From assembly GCF_008107725.1 (NCBI RefSeq), contig NZ_VIRN01000054.1:1-64000 (forward strand): 64,000 nt of DNA. Direction: 5' to 3'. Each line of letters opens with the position of its first letter. Within the stretch, counting starts at the first letter, position 1. The DNA is from Marinobacter sp. BW6 (lineage in GTDB: Bacteria; Pseudomonadota; Gammaproteobacteria; Pseudomonadales; Oleiphilaceae). Both the position numbers and the translations under genes were made by a program. Shown piece by piece: positions 50,686 through 58,562 of this stretch. The notes under the pieces are model-generated. The model saw nothing but the letters and a program-made list of their open reading frames with translations, did not search any database and had not been told where the DNA came from.

Positions 50686-51710
50686 GTCTCCTGAACGATG
50701 CCCTGCGGGCAGCAGAACAGCGTCAGAATCGGCCGGAAGTGGCTGCGGCCTATGCAGGGCATCCCCGATCGCGAGGCCGCCCGCGTTCCGGGCTTTGGGC
50801 AGTCGTATTGCTCTTGGGCACAGGCTTGGTAGGCGCGTCTGCCTTCTGGTTCATGACTCGCACCAGCAGTGAAGAGATGCCTGCCGATGTGAGCGCCTCT
50901 CCAGCGCAGGAAACCGTTACAGAGCCGCCACCGGCTCCTGAGGCTCCCATTGTGGTACAGCCCGAACCCAAATCCAGGGAAGTAGCCGAGGCGGTCGAGC
51001 CAGAGTCAAAGCCAAAGCCCAAACCAGTAAGAGTCGAAGCTTCCGAGCCTGAAGTCGCCGTCAGTAAGCCGGTGGTGGCAGAGAGCAAGCCTGCCCAGGA
51101 AGCAGAAGCACCAACCCCGTCAGTGAAACAGGTTCGTGAGACGCCCGAAGCCATTGACCGTCGAGTCAGCCGCGAGCTGACGTCATTACTCCGAAGCGGT
51201 GAAAACCGGGAGGCTGAGCAGAGGTTGCAGGAACTGGCAGCCTCCCAGGCTGCGGCGGCCAGCCGGGAAGTCTTTGCTCGTCAGATGTTGGTACAGGGAA
51301 TGCCTGACAGGGCCCTTGTTTGGCTTCCGGAATCCGTCACAGACAGTCATTCCGGGCTGCGACTGCTCAGAGCCAGGGCACTTCATAGCAAGGGTGGGCT
51401 GACGGAAGCCCTGGCCACCCTTGAGAGCAATGTTCCCGCTGTGAACCAGAACGTGGAATATCGGGTAACCCTGGCAACCTTGCTGCAACAGGCGGGCCGC
51501 AATACCGAGGCGGCCCGACACTGGTCGGCCCTGATTGCCGAGGACGACAGCCGCGCGGCCTGGTGGGTGGGCCTGGCGATTGCTCTGGAAACAGGCGGTG
51601 AGATCAATAGCGCGGTTCGGGCCTACAGCCAGGCCGCCCAGCTACCCGGGCTTTCGCCTTCCCTGGCGGATTATGTTCGTGAACGACTGAAATCTTTACA
51701 GGCGGGATGA
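50682..51710 (+). CDS. mshN: MSHA biogenesis protein MshN
   Basis: 342 residues. Cytoplasmic start SLLNDALRAAEQRQNRPE, one membrane segment (LWAVVLLLGTGLVGASAFWF), a Pro/Glu/Lys-rich stalk (residues 75-150) and C-terminal TPR-like helices (RALHSKGGLTEALATLESNV). A TTG start is proposed: it overlaps the mshM stop as TTGA, GGGAGG lies just before it, and the N-terminus then begins with the usual SLLND pattern. A GTG 6 nt upstream is the alternative. Confidence 0.85.
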   Translation: MSLLNDALRAAEQRQNRPEVAAAYAGHPRSRGRPRSGLWAVVLLLGTGLVGASAFWFMTRTSSEEMPADVSASPAQETVTEPPPAPEAPIVVQPEPKSREVAEAVEPESKPKPKPVRVEASEPEVAVSKPVVAESKPAQEAEAPTPSVKQVRETPEAIDRRVSRELTSLLRSGENREAEQRLQELAASQAAAASREVFARQMLVQGMPDRALVWLPESVTDSHSGLRLLRARALHSKGGLTEALATLESNVPAVNQNVEYRVTLATLLQQAGRNTEAARHWSALIAEDDSRAAWWVGLAIALETGGEINSAVRAYSQAAQLPGLSPSLADYVRERLKSLQAG

Positions 51711-53479
51711 TGACAACAGAGCCGAGAAAGAAAGTCCGGTTAGGTGACCTGCTGGTTCAGAATGATGTCATTACTGAGCAGCAGCTGATGACCGCCCTGC
51801 GCGAGCAGAAGAGTACCGGTCGCAAGCTTGGCAAGACGCTGACGGATCTTGGCTATGTGGACGAAGACAGCCTGCTCAATATCTTGTCCCGTCAGCTCGA
51901 TGTGCCTTTTGTTCAGCTGCGTCACTACCAGTTCAACAATGAGCTGGTAAAGAAACTCCCGGAAGCCATGGCCCGTCGGTTCCGCAGTATCGTGCTGGCG
52001 GAGCATAGTGGCGAATTGCTTGTGGGCATGGCCGATCCTCTGGACATCTTTGCCTACGATGAGCTGGTCCGCATTCTGAAGCAGCCCATCAAACAGGCGG
52101 TGGTGCGGGAAAGCGAGCTGCTGAACACTCTGGACCTGGTGTACCGGCGTACCGATGAGATTGCGTCGCTGGCGGAAGAGCTGGAAGACGAACTGGGCGA
52201 CGATGCGTTCGACCTGGCGGATCTCTCCGCCGAATCCGAAAGCGCTGAAGCGCCGGTGGTCAAACTGCTGCAAACGCTGTTCGAGGATGCTGTTCAAGCG
52301 CGCAGTTCGGACATCCACATCGAGCCGGACGAGACTGTGGTCCGCATCCGGCAGCGGGTGGATGGGGTACTGCAGGAACAGGTGATGAAGGAAAAACGGG
52401 TTAATGCCGCGCTGGTCTTGCGCCTGAAGCTGATGGCAGGCCTGAACATCTCCGAGAAGCGGATGCCCCAGGACGGGCGTTTCAACGTTCGGGTCAAGGG
52501 CCGCAGTATCGATGTGCGGGTTTCCACCATGCCGGTTCAATACGGCGAATCGGTGGTTATGCGTCTTCTCGATCAGAGCCAGGGTATGCTGAACCTGGAC
52601 GGCACCGGGATGCCGGCTCAGCTGCTGGAACGGTTCCGTCGGATGATCAAGAAGCCCCACGGCATGATTCTGGTGACGGGCCCCACCGGTAGCGGTAAAA
52701 CCACCACGCTCTATGGCGCGTTGACGGAACTGAATCACCCTGAAGTAAAGATCATCACCGCCGAGGATCCGGTGGAATACCGTCTGCCCCGGATTACCCA
52801 GGTGCAGGTGAACCCAAAAATCGGCCTGGAGTTCGCCAATGTCCTCCGGGCCGCGCTGCGTCAGGATCCTGACGTGATACTGGTGGGTGAGATGCGGGAT
52901 CGCGAGACCGTGGAAATTGGGCTGCGAGCCGCCATGACCGGCCACCTGGTGCTCTCCACCCTGCACACCAACGACTCCATCAGCAGTGCGATGCGGCTTA
53001 TTGATATGGGCGCGGAACCGTTCCTGGTGGCCAGCTCCCTGCTCGGTGTTGTTGCCCAGCGTCTGGTACGGCGGGTGTGCGATAACTGCGCCGAGGCCTA
53101 CACCCCCACGGAGCAGGAACTGGTCTGGCTGCGCAGCTTTGATCTGGATCCTCTCGATATGGAAGCCGGGTTCGTCCATGGCCGAGGGTGCTACCAGTGC
53201 AGCAACACGGGCTACAAGGGCCGGATTGGCGTCTACGAAATGCTCGAGATGAACGAGGCCATGCTGGATGCCCTGCGCCGTCAGGACGTTTCGGGCTTCA
53301 CCAAGGCCGCTCGTCTGAGCCCTCTCTATCGGCCGCTGGGTCAGTGCGCCATGGATTTTGCACTGCAGGGGACGACCACGCTGGAAGAAGTGGCCCGAGT
53401 GGCAGCCACATCCGAGGGCGAGTTCGCTCCAGAGGATGAAGTTCCCCTGCCGGATGAGCCGATCGGGGGAGGTGCCTGA
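51707..53479 (+). CDS. mshE: MSHA pilus extension ATPase MshE
   Basis: 590-residue hexameric ATPase that powers pilus extension. The N-terminus has two tandem MshEN motifs, RLGDLLVQNDVITEQQ... and KLGKTLTDLGYVDEDS..., the known c-di-GMP-binding pattern in Vibrio MshE. The ATPase core has Walker A GPTGSGKTTT, an Asp box DPVEYRLPRITQVQV, Walker B ALRQDPDVILVGEMRD and a zinc site CDNC...CYQC. Pilus extension is therefore probably switched by c-di-GMP. Overlaps mshN by 4 nt and mshG by 1 nt. Confidence 0.96.
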   Translation: MMTTEPRKKVRLGDLLVQNDVITEQQLMTALREQKSTGRKLGKTLTDLGYVDEDSLLNILSRQLDVPFVQLRHYQFNNELVKKLPEAMARRFRSIVLAEHSGELLVGMADPLDIFAYDELVRILKQPIKQAVVRESELLNTLDLVYRRTDEIASLAEELEDELGDDAFDLADLSAESESAEAPVVKLLQTLFEDAVQARSSDIHIEPDETVVRIRQRVDGVLQEQVMKEKRVNAALVLRLKLMAGLNISEKRMPQDGRFNVRVKGRSIDVRVSTMPVQYGESVVMRLLDQSQGMLNLDGTGMPAQLLERFRRMIKKPHGMILVTGPTGSGKTTTLYGALTELNHPEVKIITAEDPVEYRLPRITQVQVNPKIGLEFANVLRAALRQDPDVILVGEMRDRETVEIGLRAAMTGHLVLSTLHTNDSISSAMRLIDMGAEPFLVASSLLGVVAQRLVRRVCDNCAEAYTPTEQELVWLRSFDLDPLDMEAGFVHGRGCYQCSNTGYKGRIGVYEMLEMNEAMLDALRRQDVSGFTKAARLSPLYRPLGQCAMDFALQGTTTLEEVARVAATSEGEFAPEDEVPLPDEPIGGGA

Positions 53480-54708
53480 TGCAATTCAGCTACCGGGGCA
53501 AGGATGAACGTGGCAGTGTCCAGCAGGGTTTGCTGGGCGCTCCGAATGCCGATGCCGCTGCCACGGAGCTGATGCGCCGGGGGATTACCCCGCTCGCGAT
53601 CCGGGAGGTGGAGGAAACGGAGTCGGTTGTTGATCGATTGAATCGGCTGCCGATCTTCCGGAAAAAAGTCACCCTGGATGAACTGATTGTATTCTGCCGT
53701 CAGATGCATGCGCTGACCAAGGCTGGCATCCCCCTGATCCGGACCATGCGCGGCCTGGCGGAAACCACCAGGTCGCCAGTATTGGCGGAAGTGTTGGACG
53801 ATGTGACCACCCGACTTGAGGGCGGCACAACCATGGCGACGGCCATGCAGGCGCACCCGAAGGTTTTCTCGGAGCTGTTTGTCGCCATGATCCATGTGGG
53901 CGAGAACACCGGGATGCTGGACGACGCCTTCCGGCGCCTGTCAGAAATCCTCGAGCTGGAGCGGGATACCAAAAGGCGTCTCAAGCAGGCCATGCGTTAT
54001 CCGACGTTCGTCATCATTGCCCTGTTATCGGCCCTGATGATCGTGAACTTTCTGGTGATCCCGAAATTTGCTTCGGTGTTCAACAAGCTGGGGGCGGATC
54101 TGCCGTTCCTGACTCAGGTCCTGGTGGGTACTTCCAATTTCCTCCTGGCCTACTGGTACGTGATGCTGTTTGCAGTGGCCGCTGGCGGATTGTTGCTGCG
54201 GCAGTGGAAACAGACTGAACAGGGCCGGCTGACCTGGGATCGTTACAAACTCAGGTTGCCGATTATCGGACCGCTGCTGGAATTGATCACGCTCAGTCGG
54301 TTCGCGAGGAACTTTGCTACCATGCTGTCCGCCGGCATGCCCGTAACAACCGCGTTAACCGTGGTAGCGGACACTACAGATAACGCCTGGATCTCGATCC
54401 ACATCAAGGAGATGCGCACGGGCATCGAGCGAGGCGAGAGCCTGCTCAGAACCGCTCGGCAAAGCCAAATGTTCACTCCGCTGATTCTGCAGATGATTGC
54501 GGTGGGCGAGGAAACCGGTTCAGTGGACGACATGCTCAACAACGTGGCGGATTTTTATGATGAGGATGTGGACTACGGCCTTAAACGGCTGGCGGAGTCC
54601 ATTGAACCGATCCTTATTGTGGCCATGGGCATCCTCGTGTTGATTCTGGCACTGGGCGTGTTCCTCCCGATCTGGGACCTGGGGGCTGCCGCCATGGGGC
54701 GGGGCTGA
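53479..54708 (+). CDS. mshG: MSHA inner-membrane platform protein MshG
   Basis: 409-residue PilC/GspF family protein, the rotor on which MshE acts. Two cytoplasmic GspF domains: the first with VFCRQMHALTKAGIPLIRTM, the second with FARNFATMLSAGMPVTTALT. Three membrane segments (TFVIIALLSALMIVNFLVI, a second after residue 215, and the C-terminal ILIVAMGILVLILALGVFLP). Confidence 0.95.
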   Translation: MQFSYRGKDERGSVQQGLLGAPNADAAATELMRRGITPLAIREVEETESVVDRLNRLPIFRKKVTLDELIVFCRQMHALTKAGIPLIRTMRGLAETTRSPVLAEVLDDVTTRLEGGTTMATAMQAHPKVFSELFVAMIHVGENTGMLDDAFRRLSEILELERDTKRRLKQAMRYPTFVIIALLSALMIVNFLVIPKFASVFNKLGADLPFLTQVLVGTSNFLLAYWYVMLFAVAAGGLLLRQWKQTEQGRLTWDRYKLRLPIIGPLLELITLSRFARNFATMLSAGMPVTTALTVVADTTDNAWISIHIKEMRTGIERGESLLRTARQSQMFTPLILQMIAVGEETGSVDDMLNNVADFYDEDVDYGLKRLAESIEPILIVAMGILVLILALGVFLPIWDLGAAAMGRG

Positions 54709-55290
54709 GTGCCAGCGGCAAGGCAGTCGGACGCCAGCGGGTACGCGCTTTCCCGCAAGTTTCGTCTGGCGGTAGTGGTGATGGTGCTGGGCGTGCTGTG
54801 GTGGTTCTTGCTGGGCGTGTTGGAGCGGGAAACACGAAACGCCGAAGCACGGGCGGCCAATATGGTGATCGGCCAGCTCAGATCGGCTCTGGTGATCAAG
54901 GGTGCCGAGGTTATGCTTAGCCGTGACGGGCGTCTTGCGGAGCATCGGGGCATCAATCCGTTTGGGCTGGTGGAACACCAGTGGGGCAATTACAAAGGGC
55001 AGTGCCAGGCCGAACAACTGGCACCGGCCACCTGGTGCTTCCGGGTTAAAGAACAAAAAGAAACAGAAAGCGGGCCCAAAGGCTGGTTAATTTATAAACC
55101 AGGGCAGCCGATAACCATAGACAGTCGGCGAGCCATTGAGGGACAGCCTCTGGTCTGGGAAGTGACAACGGAATTTGCAGACCGCAACGGGAATGGCATG
55201 CGGGAGCAGGAAGAACGGCTGACGGGGTTAAAACTGGCCCCTGTGTCGTTGACAGAAGAAGCAGCGCAAACGCAGGATGCCCAACGCTGA
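54709..55290 (+). CDS. mshF: MSHA biogenesis protein MshF
   Basis: 193 residues. One N-terminal membrane segment (LAVVVMVLGVLWWFLLGVLE) followed by a periplasmic domain with a Cys pair (GQCQAEQ...TWCFRV). Assigned MshF from its place between mshG and mshB and its layout; sequence conservation of this family is low. Starts with GTG directly after the mshG stop. Confidence 0.75.
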   Translation: MPAARQSDASGYALSRKFRLAVVVMVLGVLWWFLLGVLERETRNAEARAANMVIGQLRSALVIKGAEVMLSRDGRLAEHRGINPFGLVEHQWGNYKGQCQAEQLAPATWCFRVKEQKETESGPKGWLIYKPGQPITIDSRRAIEGQPLVWEVTTEFADRNGNGMREQEERLTGLKLAPVSLTEEAAQTQDAQR

Positions 55291-55327
55291 CCAGACGGAC
55301 GAACGAAACCGTAAAGAGGCCGACGCT

Positions 55328-55840
55328 ATGAAGCGGGACTTTAGAACGAGCAGACAAAAGGGTTTCACCCTGATTGAGCTGGTGGTCGTCATTGCCATCC
55401 TGGCAATTCTTGCCGCCTTTGCTCTGCCACGATTTGCCCAGCTGTCCGAGCAGGCGCATCAGTCGAGTATTCGGGCAACTGCGGGGGCCTTGGCGGCGGG
55501 TGTTGCCCTGGCTAAAACCCAGTGGGTATCCAACGGCTTCACTGCTGCAGAAACGGATGTGGTGGGCTTTGGTAATGACAACGTGGATGTCAGCGATGAT
55601 GGCTGGCCGACCTCCGTTGCTTCAAACGATACCAGTACCACGATGGACGCCACCAAGTGCGAGGAAGTCTGGCTGGGTGTTCTCCAGTCGAATGCACCGA
55701 CTGTGGGCACTACAACGCCAGCCGAATACCTGATCTCGGTCACTGGTGGAAATTGTGTTTTCACCTATCAAGCAGACAACCAGGGCAGCACCATTGCGTA
55801 CGATGCTGATACTGGGGAAATAACCACAACCATTAATTGA
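55328..55840 (+). CDS. mshB: MSHA minor prepilin MshB
   Basis: 170-residue type IV prepilin. Cleavage site QKG|FTLIELVVVIAILAI with Glu at +5 and a hydrophobic helix. Two cysteines (TKCEEVW, GGNCVFTY) suggest a C-terminal disulfide loop. ATG chosen so that the leader is 20 residues; an in-frame ATG further upstream overlaps mshF and would give an overlong leader. It is the copy nearest mshA in sequence. Confidence 0.85.
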   Translation: MKRDFRTSRQKGFTLIELVVVIAILAILAAFALPRFAQLSEQAHQSSIRATAGALAAGVALAKTQWVSNGFTAAETDVVGFGNDNVDVSDDGWPTSVASNDTSTTMDATKCEEVWLGVLQSNAPTVGTTTPAEYLISVTGGNCVFTYQADNQGSTIAYDADTGEITTTIN

Positions 55841-55881
55841 TAAACCTCAAAGCCAATTGGCGATAAAAACGGAGTACGACC

Positions 55882-56352
55882 ATGAAAGCGATGACAGCCA
55901 TTGCGGCAAGAAAAGAGAAAGGCTTCACCCTGATCGAGCTGGTCATGGTGATTGTGATTTTGGGGATTCTGGCGGCTTTTGCTTTGCCAAGGTTTGCTAA
56001 TTTTACTAACGAAGCGCGTGTTGCAACCATCAATGGTGCTGCTGGATCCGTTCGGTCTGCGGCTTCGATAGCTCATGCACGCTGGGTGGCTGACGGAGAC
56101 TCTTCATCTACCTCGGTCACGCTGGATGGAACCTCGGTTGCTATGAACGCCACAAATGGTTATCCCTCTGTTTCGGGTATTGTAGATGCGGCTCAGCTAA
56201 GTTCGGAGTTTGATGTAACTCCTGATGCGACTACCGCCACCACAGCAGTAGTTTCTCTAAAGGATTCCGACGGTAATGCGATAACAAACTGCAGCTTCAA
56301 TTACGATGCCCTTACGGGTAATGCAACAGCACCGACGGTAAGTGGATGTTGA
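55882..56352 (+). CDS. mshA: MSHA major pilin MshA
   Basis: 156-residue prepilin. Cleavage site KEKG|FTLIELVMVIVILGI. The globular part is Ser/Thr/Asp-rich and ends with a disulfide loop (ITNCSF... VSGC at the C-terminus). Position after mshB and size suit the major subunit, but which of the two is major cannot be proven from sequence. Good GGAG ribosome-binding site. Its codon use is more AT-rich than its neighbours. Confidence 0.85.
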   Translation: MKAMTAIAARKEKGFTLIELVMVIVILGILAAFALPRFANFTNEARVATINGAAGSVRSAASIAHARWVADGDSSSTSVTLDGTSVAMNATNGYPSVSGIVDAAQLSSEFDVTPDATTATTAVVSLKDSDGNAITNCSFNYDALTGNATAPTVSGC

Positions 56353-56398
56353 TGCAAAAATTCCGATAGTGGTGGCTTTGGGTATAGCGCTTTCTGTG

Positions 56399-56419
56399 CA
56401 GCTCCCACACTAGGAGCTG
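56399..56419 (+). other. hairpin after mshA
   Basis: CAGCTCC-CACACTA-GGAGCTG, a perfect 7-bp stem in the 81-nt gap between mshA and mshC. No T-run. It could stabilise the upstream mshA message and so raise pilin output relative to downstream genes. Confidence 0.5.
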
Positions 56420-56433
56420 GTAGGGGCATGAAA

Positions 56434-56886
56434 ATGAGAAACGCCCAGAGAGAATCGGGATTTACTCTCGTAGAGCTGGTAACGGTCATCATCCTGATCG
56501 GAGTCCTCTCCGCTCTGGGCATTGGCCTGTTTGCCAGAAGCTCAGCTTTCTCCCCCCTGGTGGCCAACCAGCAACTCGCCTCCGCCACGCTGCTTGCCCA
56601 GCAGGCAGCAATGGCTGGAAACTCAGCTGGAACAGTCACGATCAAACAGACCTCAGATGATTTTGTGTTCACGGTTGGGGTCGGCACCGGCAATGCCCGT
56701 ACGTTCAGCGTTGAGCGCGCCGGATCCAGCCTTGGGGGTGTTGCCCTCCCACTTATCCTGACGTTCACCAAGGAAGGAAATTTATCCGGCGGTGCCAATA
56801 TCAAGCTTACCTTCACGGGCGATAGCACCTATCAGACATGTATCAGCTCCCTCGGCGCTGTTTACCGTGGAGGCTGCCAGTCATGA
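56434..56886 (+). CDS. mshC: MSHA minor prepilin MshC
   Basis: 150-residue prepilin with cleavage site ESG|FTLVELVTVIILIGV. C-terminal Cys pair (TCISSLGAVYRGGC). ATG chosen because AGGGG lies 7 nt upstream; another ATG 6 nt earlier is too close to it. Overlaps mshD by 4 nt. Confidence 0.85.
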   Translation: MRNAQRESGFTLVELVTVIILIGVLSALGIGLFARSSAFSPLVANQQLASATLLAQQAAMAGNSAGTVTIKQTSDDFVFTVGVGTGNARTFSVERAGSSLGGVALPLILTFTKEGNLSGGANIKLTFTGDSTYQTCISSLGAVYRGGCQS

Positions 56887-57374
56887 ACCGGCGTTCCCAA
56901 GGCGCAACGCTGGTGGAGCTGGTTATCACCATCGTTATCATCAGTGTTGCGATTGCCGGTGTTGTCGGTGCTTTCGCATTGATCAGTGGCCGGAGTGCCA
57001 ACCCGCTGAACGAGACGAGGGCAGTAGCGCTGGCGCAGCTTTACATGGATGAAATCATCACCCATAAATACGATGACCAGACACCTCAGGGTGGCGTCCC
57101 ACGGTATTCCGGTAGTTGCTCGATCGGTTCTGAAGGCTCGGAGACGCGATCAACGTTTGATGACGTAGACGACTACGATGGCTTGAACGAAACCCCGCCT
57201 GCCAGCGCCGTGTCGGCCTTGTCCGGTTATTCCGGTTTTTCAGTATCTGTGACAGTGGTTTGTGCTGGGGATGAAGTGGGATTGCCGGTCTCTCAGGCTA
57301 AACGGATTGACCTGGTTATTTCTGCGCCGGGCGACGGTCAGTTTGCTTTCTCTGCGTACAGGGCGAACTTCTAA
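56883..57374 (+). CDS. mshD: MSHA minor prepilin MshD
   Basis: 163-residue prepilin. Cleavage site SQG|ATLVELVITIVIISV, with Ala instead of Phe at +1 but Glu at +5 kept. Downstream part has VALAQLYMDEIITHKYDDQT and two or more cysteines. Starts in the mshC stop and ends on the first base of mshO. Confidence 0.85.
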   Translation: MNRRSQGATLVELVITIVIISVAIAGVVGAFALISGRSANPLNETRAVALAQLYMDEIITHKYDDQTPQGGVPRYSGSCSIGSEGSETRSTFDDVDDYDGLNETPPASAVSALSGYSGFSVSVTVVCAGDEVGLPVSQAKRIDLVISAPGDGQFAFSAYRANF

Positions 57375-58159
57375 TGAACGCTAGCCGGGGCTTTACGTTA
57401 GTCGAGCTGATTATGGTGATTGTTCTGCTCGCGATTGTGGCCACGATTTCGGTCCGTTTCGTTGCTTTGTCGACAACCGGAGCGATCGATCTGGGATCAA
57501 GGCAACTCCGCTCTTTCTCGGCCGTTGTCATCAGTGAGCAGATCAGTCGGGCGCTGCGTGAAGCCCTGCCAGGTTCCGTTCGTGTCGACGGTAGTGGATC
57601 CTGTATTGAGTGGATGCCGGTTGTTGCAGTATCAAACTATCTTAACTTGCCTCGGGGAGCCAACCCTGATTCGTTCGAGGCGGCTCCTCTGGCCGGTGGT
57701 ACCGGTGCCAATGGGCGGGTCGTTGTGTATGGTTATGGCAGCAACCTCTATTCGACCGGCAGTCCCGGCCCTGTATCACCTCCAGCAATATTGCCGAGCG
57801 GTCCCTCTCCGGTAACCGTGACGTTTGATGGTGGCGCTAACCATCGCTTCTCTACTCAATCCCCAGAGCGTAAATTCTTCATAATTGATGAGCCTAGGAC
57901 CTTTTGTCAGCAAGGCAGGTTTCTGTTCCGTTACCGCGATTATGATATTCAACCCTCGGTGGCGACAGCCTTGCCCTTAGCGATGCCTGGCAGAGAAGTC
58001 CTTGCGGCGGAGCTGGTGGCTGATTCTCTGCGTTTCGAGGTTGTTCCTCCCTCGCTACAGAGAAATGGTGTGGTGTCTTTCAGCTTCGAGCTGGTCAGCC
58101 CGGAAACAGGGGAAGTAACTAGCGTCAGTCAGGAGGTTCAGATTCGTAATGTGCCCTGA
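57374..58159 (+). CDS. mshO: MSHA minor prepilin MshO
   Basis: 261-residue large prepilin, GspJ/PilW-like in size. Cleavage site SRG|FTLVELIMVIVLLAI. The globular domain includes EQISRALREALPGSVRVDGS and C-terminal FSFELVSPETGEVTSV. Overlaps mshP by 11 nt. Confidence 0.85.
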   Translation: MNASRGFTLVELIMVIVLLAIVATISVRFVALSTTGAIDLGSRQLRSFSAVVISEQISRALREALPGSVRVDGSGSCIEWMPVVAVSNYLNLPRGANPDSFEAAPLAGGTGANGRVVVYGYGSNLYSTGSPGPVSPPAILPSGPSPVTVTFDGGANHRFSTQSPERKFFIIDEPRTFCQQGRFLFRYRDYDIQPSVATALPLAMPGREVLAAELVADSLRFEVVPPSLQRNGVVSFSFELVSPETGEVTSVSQEVQIRNVP

Positions 58160-58562
58160 CAACCTCTTGAACCGACAGTCTGGCGCTGGTCTGCCGGTAG
58201 CGCTATTTGTAATCACTGTTTTGGCTTTGTTCGTCGTTGTCATGGCTCAGCTGCAGCAGAGCAGCGGAGAAGCGATCAGCCTGCAGGTCCAGTCCCAACG
58301 CGCCTTTTTTGCTGCAGAGAGTGGCGCCCAGGTCGCAGTGCGGGAGGTTCTTGAAGGAGGCGCGTGCAGCTCGGTAACGACGCCTAGAACCTTCTCGGTT
58401 AGCGGTCTTTCCGGTTGCCGCGCAGTTCTGGCATGTGAGTCGGTTTCCGCGGAGCTGAATGGTAGCGCTCCGTTGGAGGAGATCTTTACCCTGACCAGTA
58501 CCGGACAGTGTGGTACCGGCATTGATCGTGCGGAGCGAGTGGTGGAGGTTAAGGTCCGATGA
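58149..58562 (+). CDS. mshP: MSHA minor prepilin MshP
   Basis: 137 residues. The N-terminus RQSG|AGLPVALFVITVLALF looks like a prepilin site but lacks Glu at +5, as in GspK/PilX-type tip pilins. A long helix (QLQQSSGEAISLQVQSQRAF) follows. The missing Glu suggests a place at the pilus tip. Ends overlapping mshQ as ATGA. Confidence 0.82.
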   Translation: MCPDNLLNRQSGAGLPVALFVITVLALFVVVMAQLQQSSGEAISLQVQSQRAFFAAESGAQVAVREVLEGGACSSVTTPRTFSVSGLSGCRAVLACESVSAELNGSAPLEEIFTLTSTGQCGTGIDRAERVVEVKVR

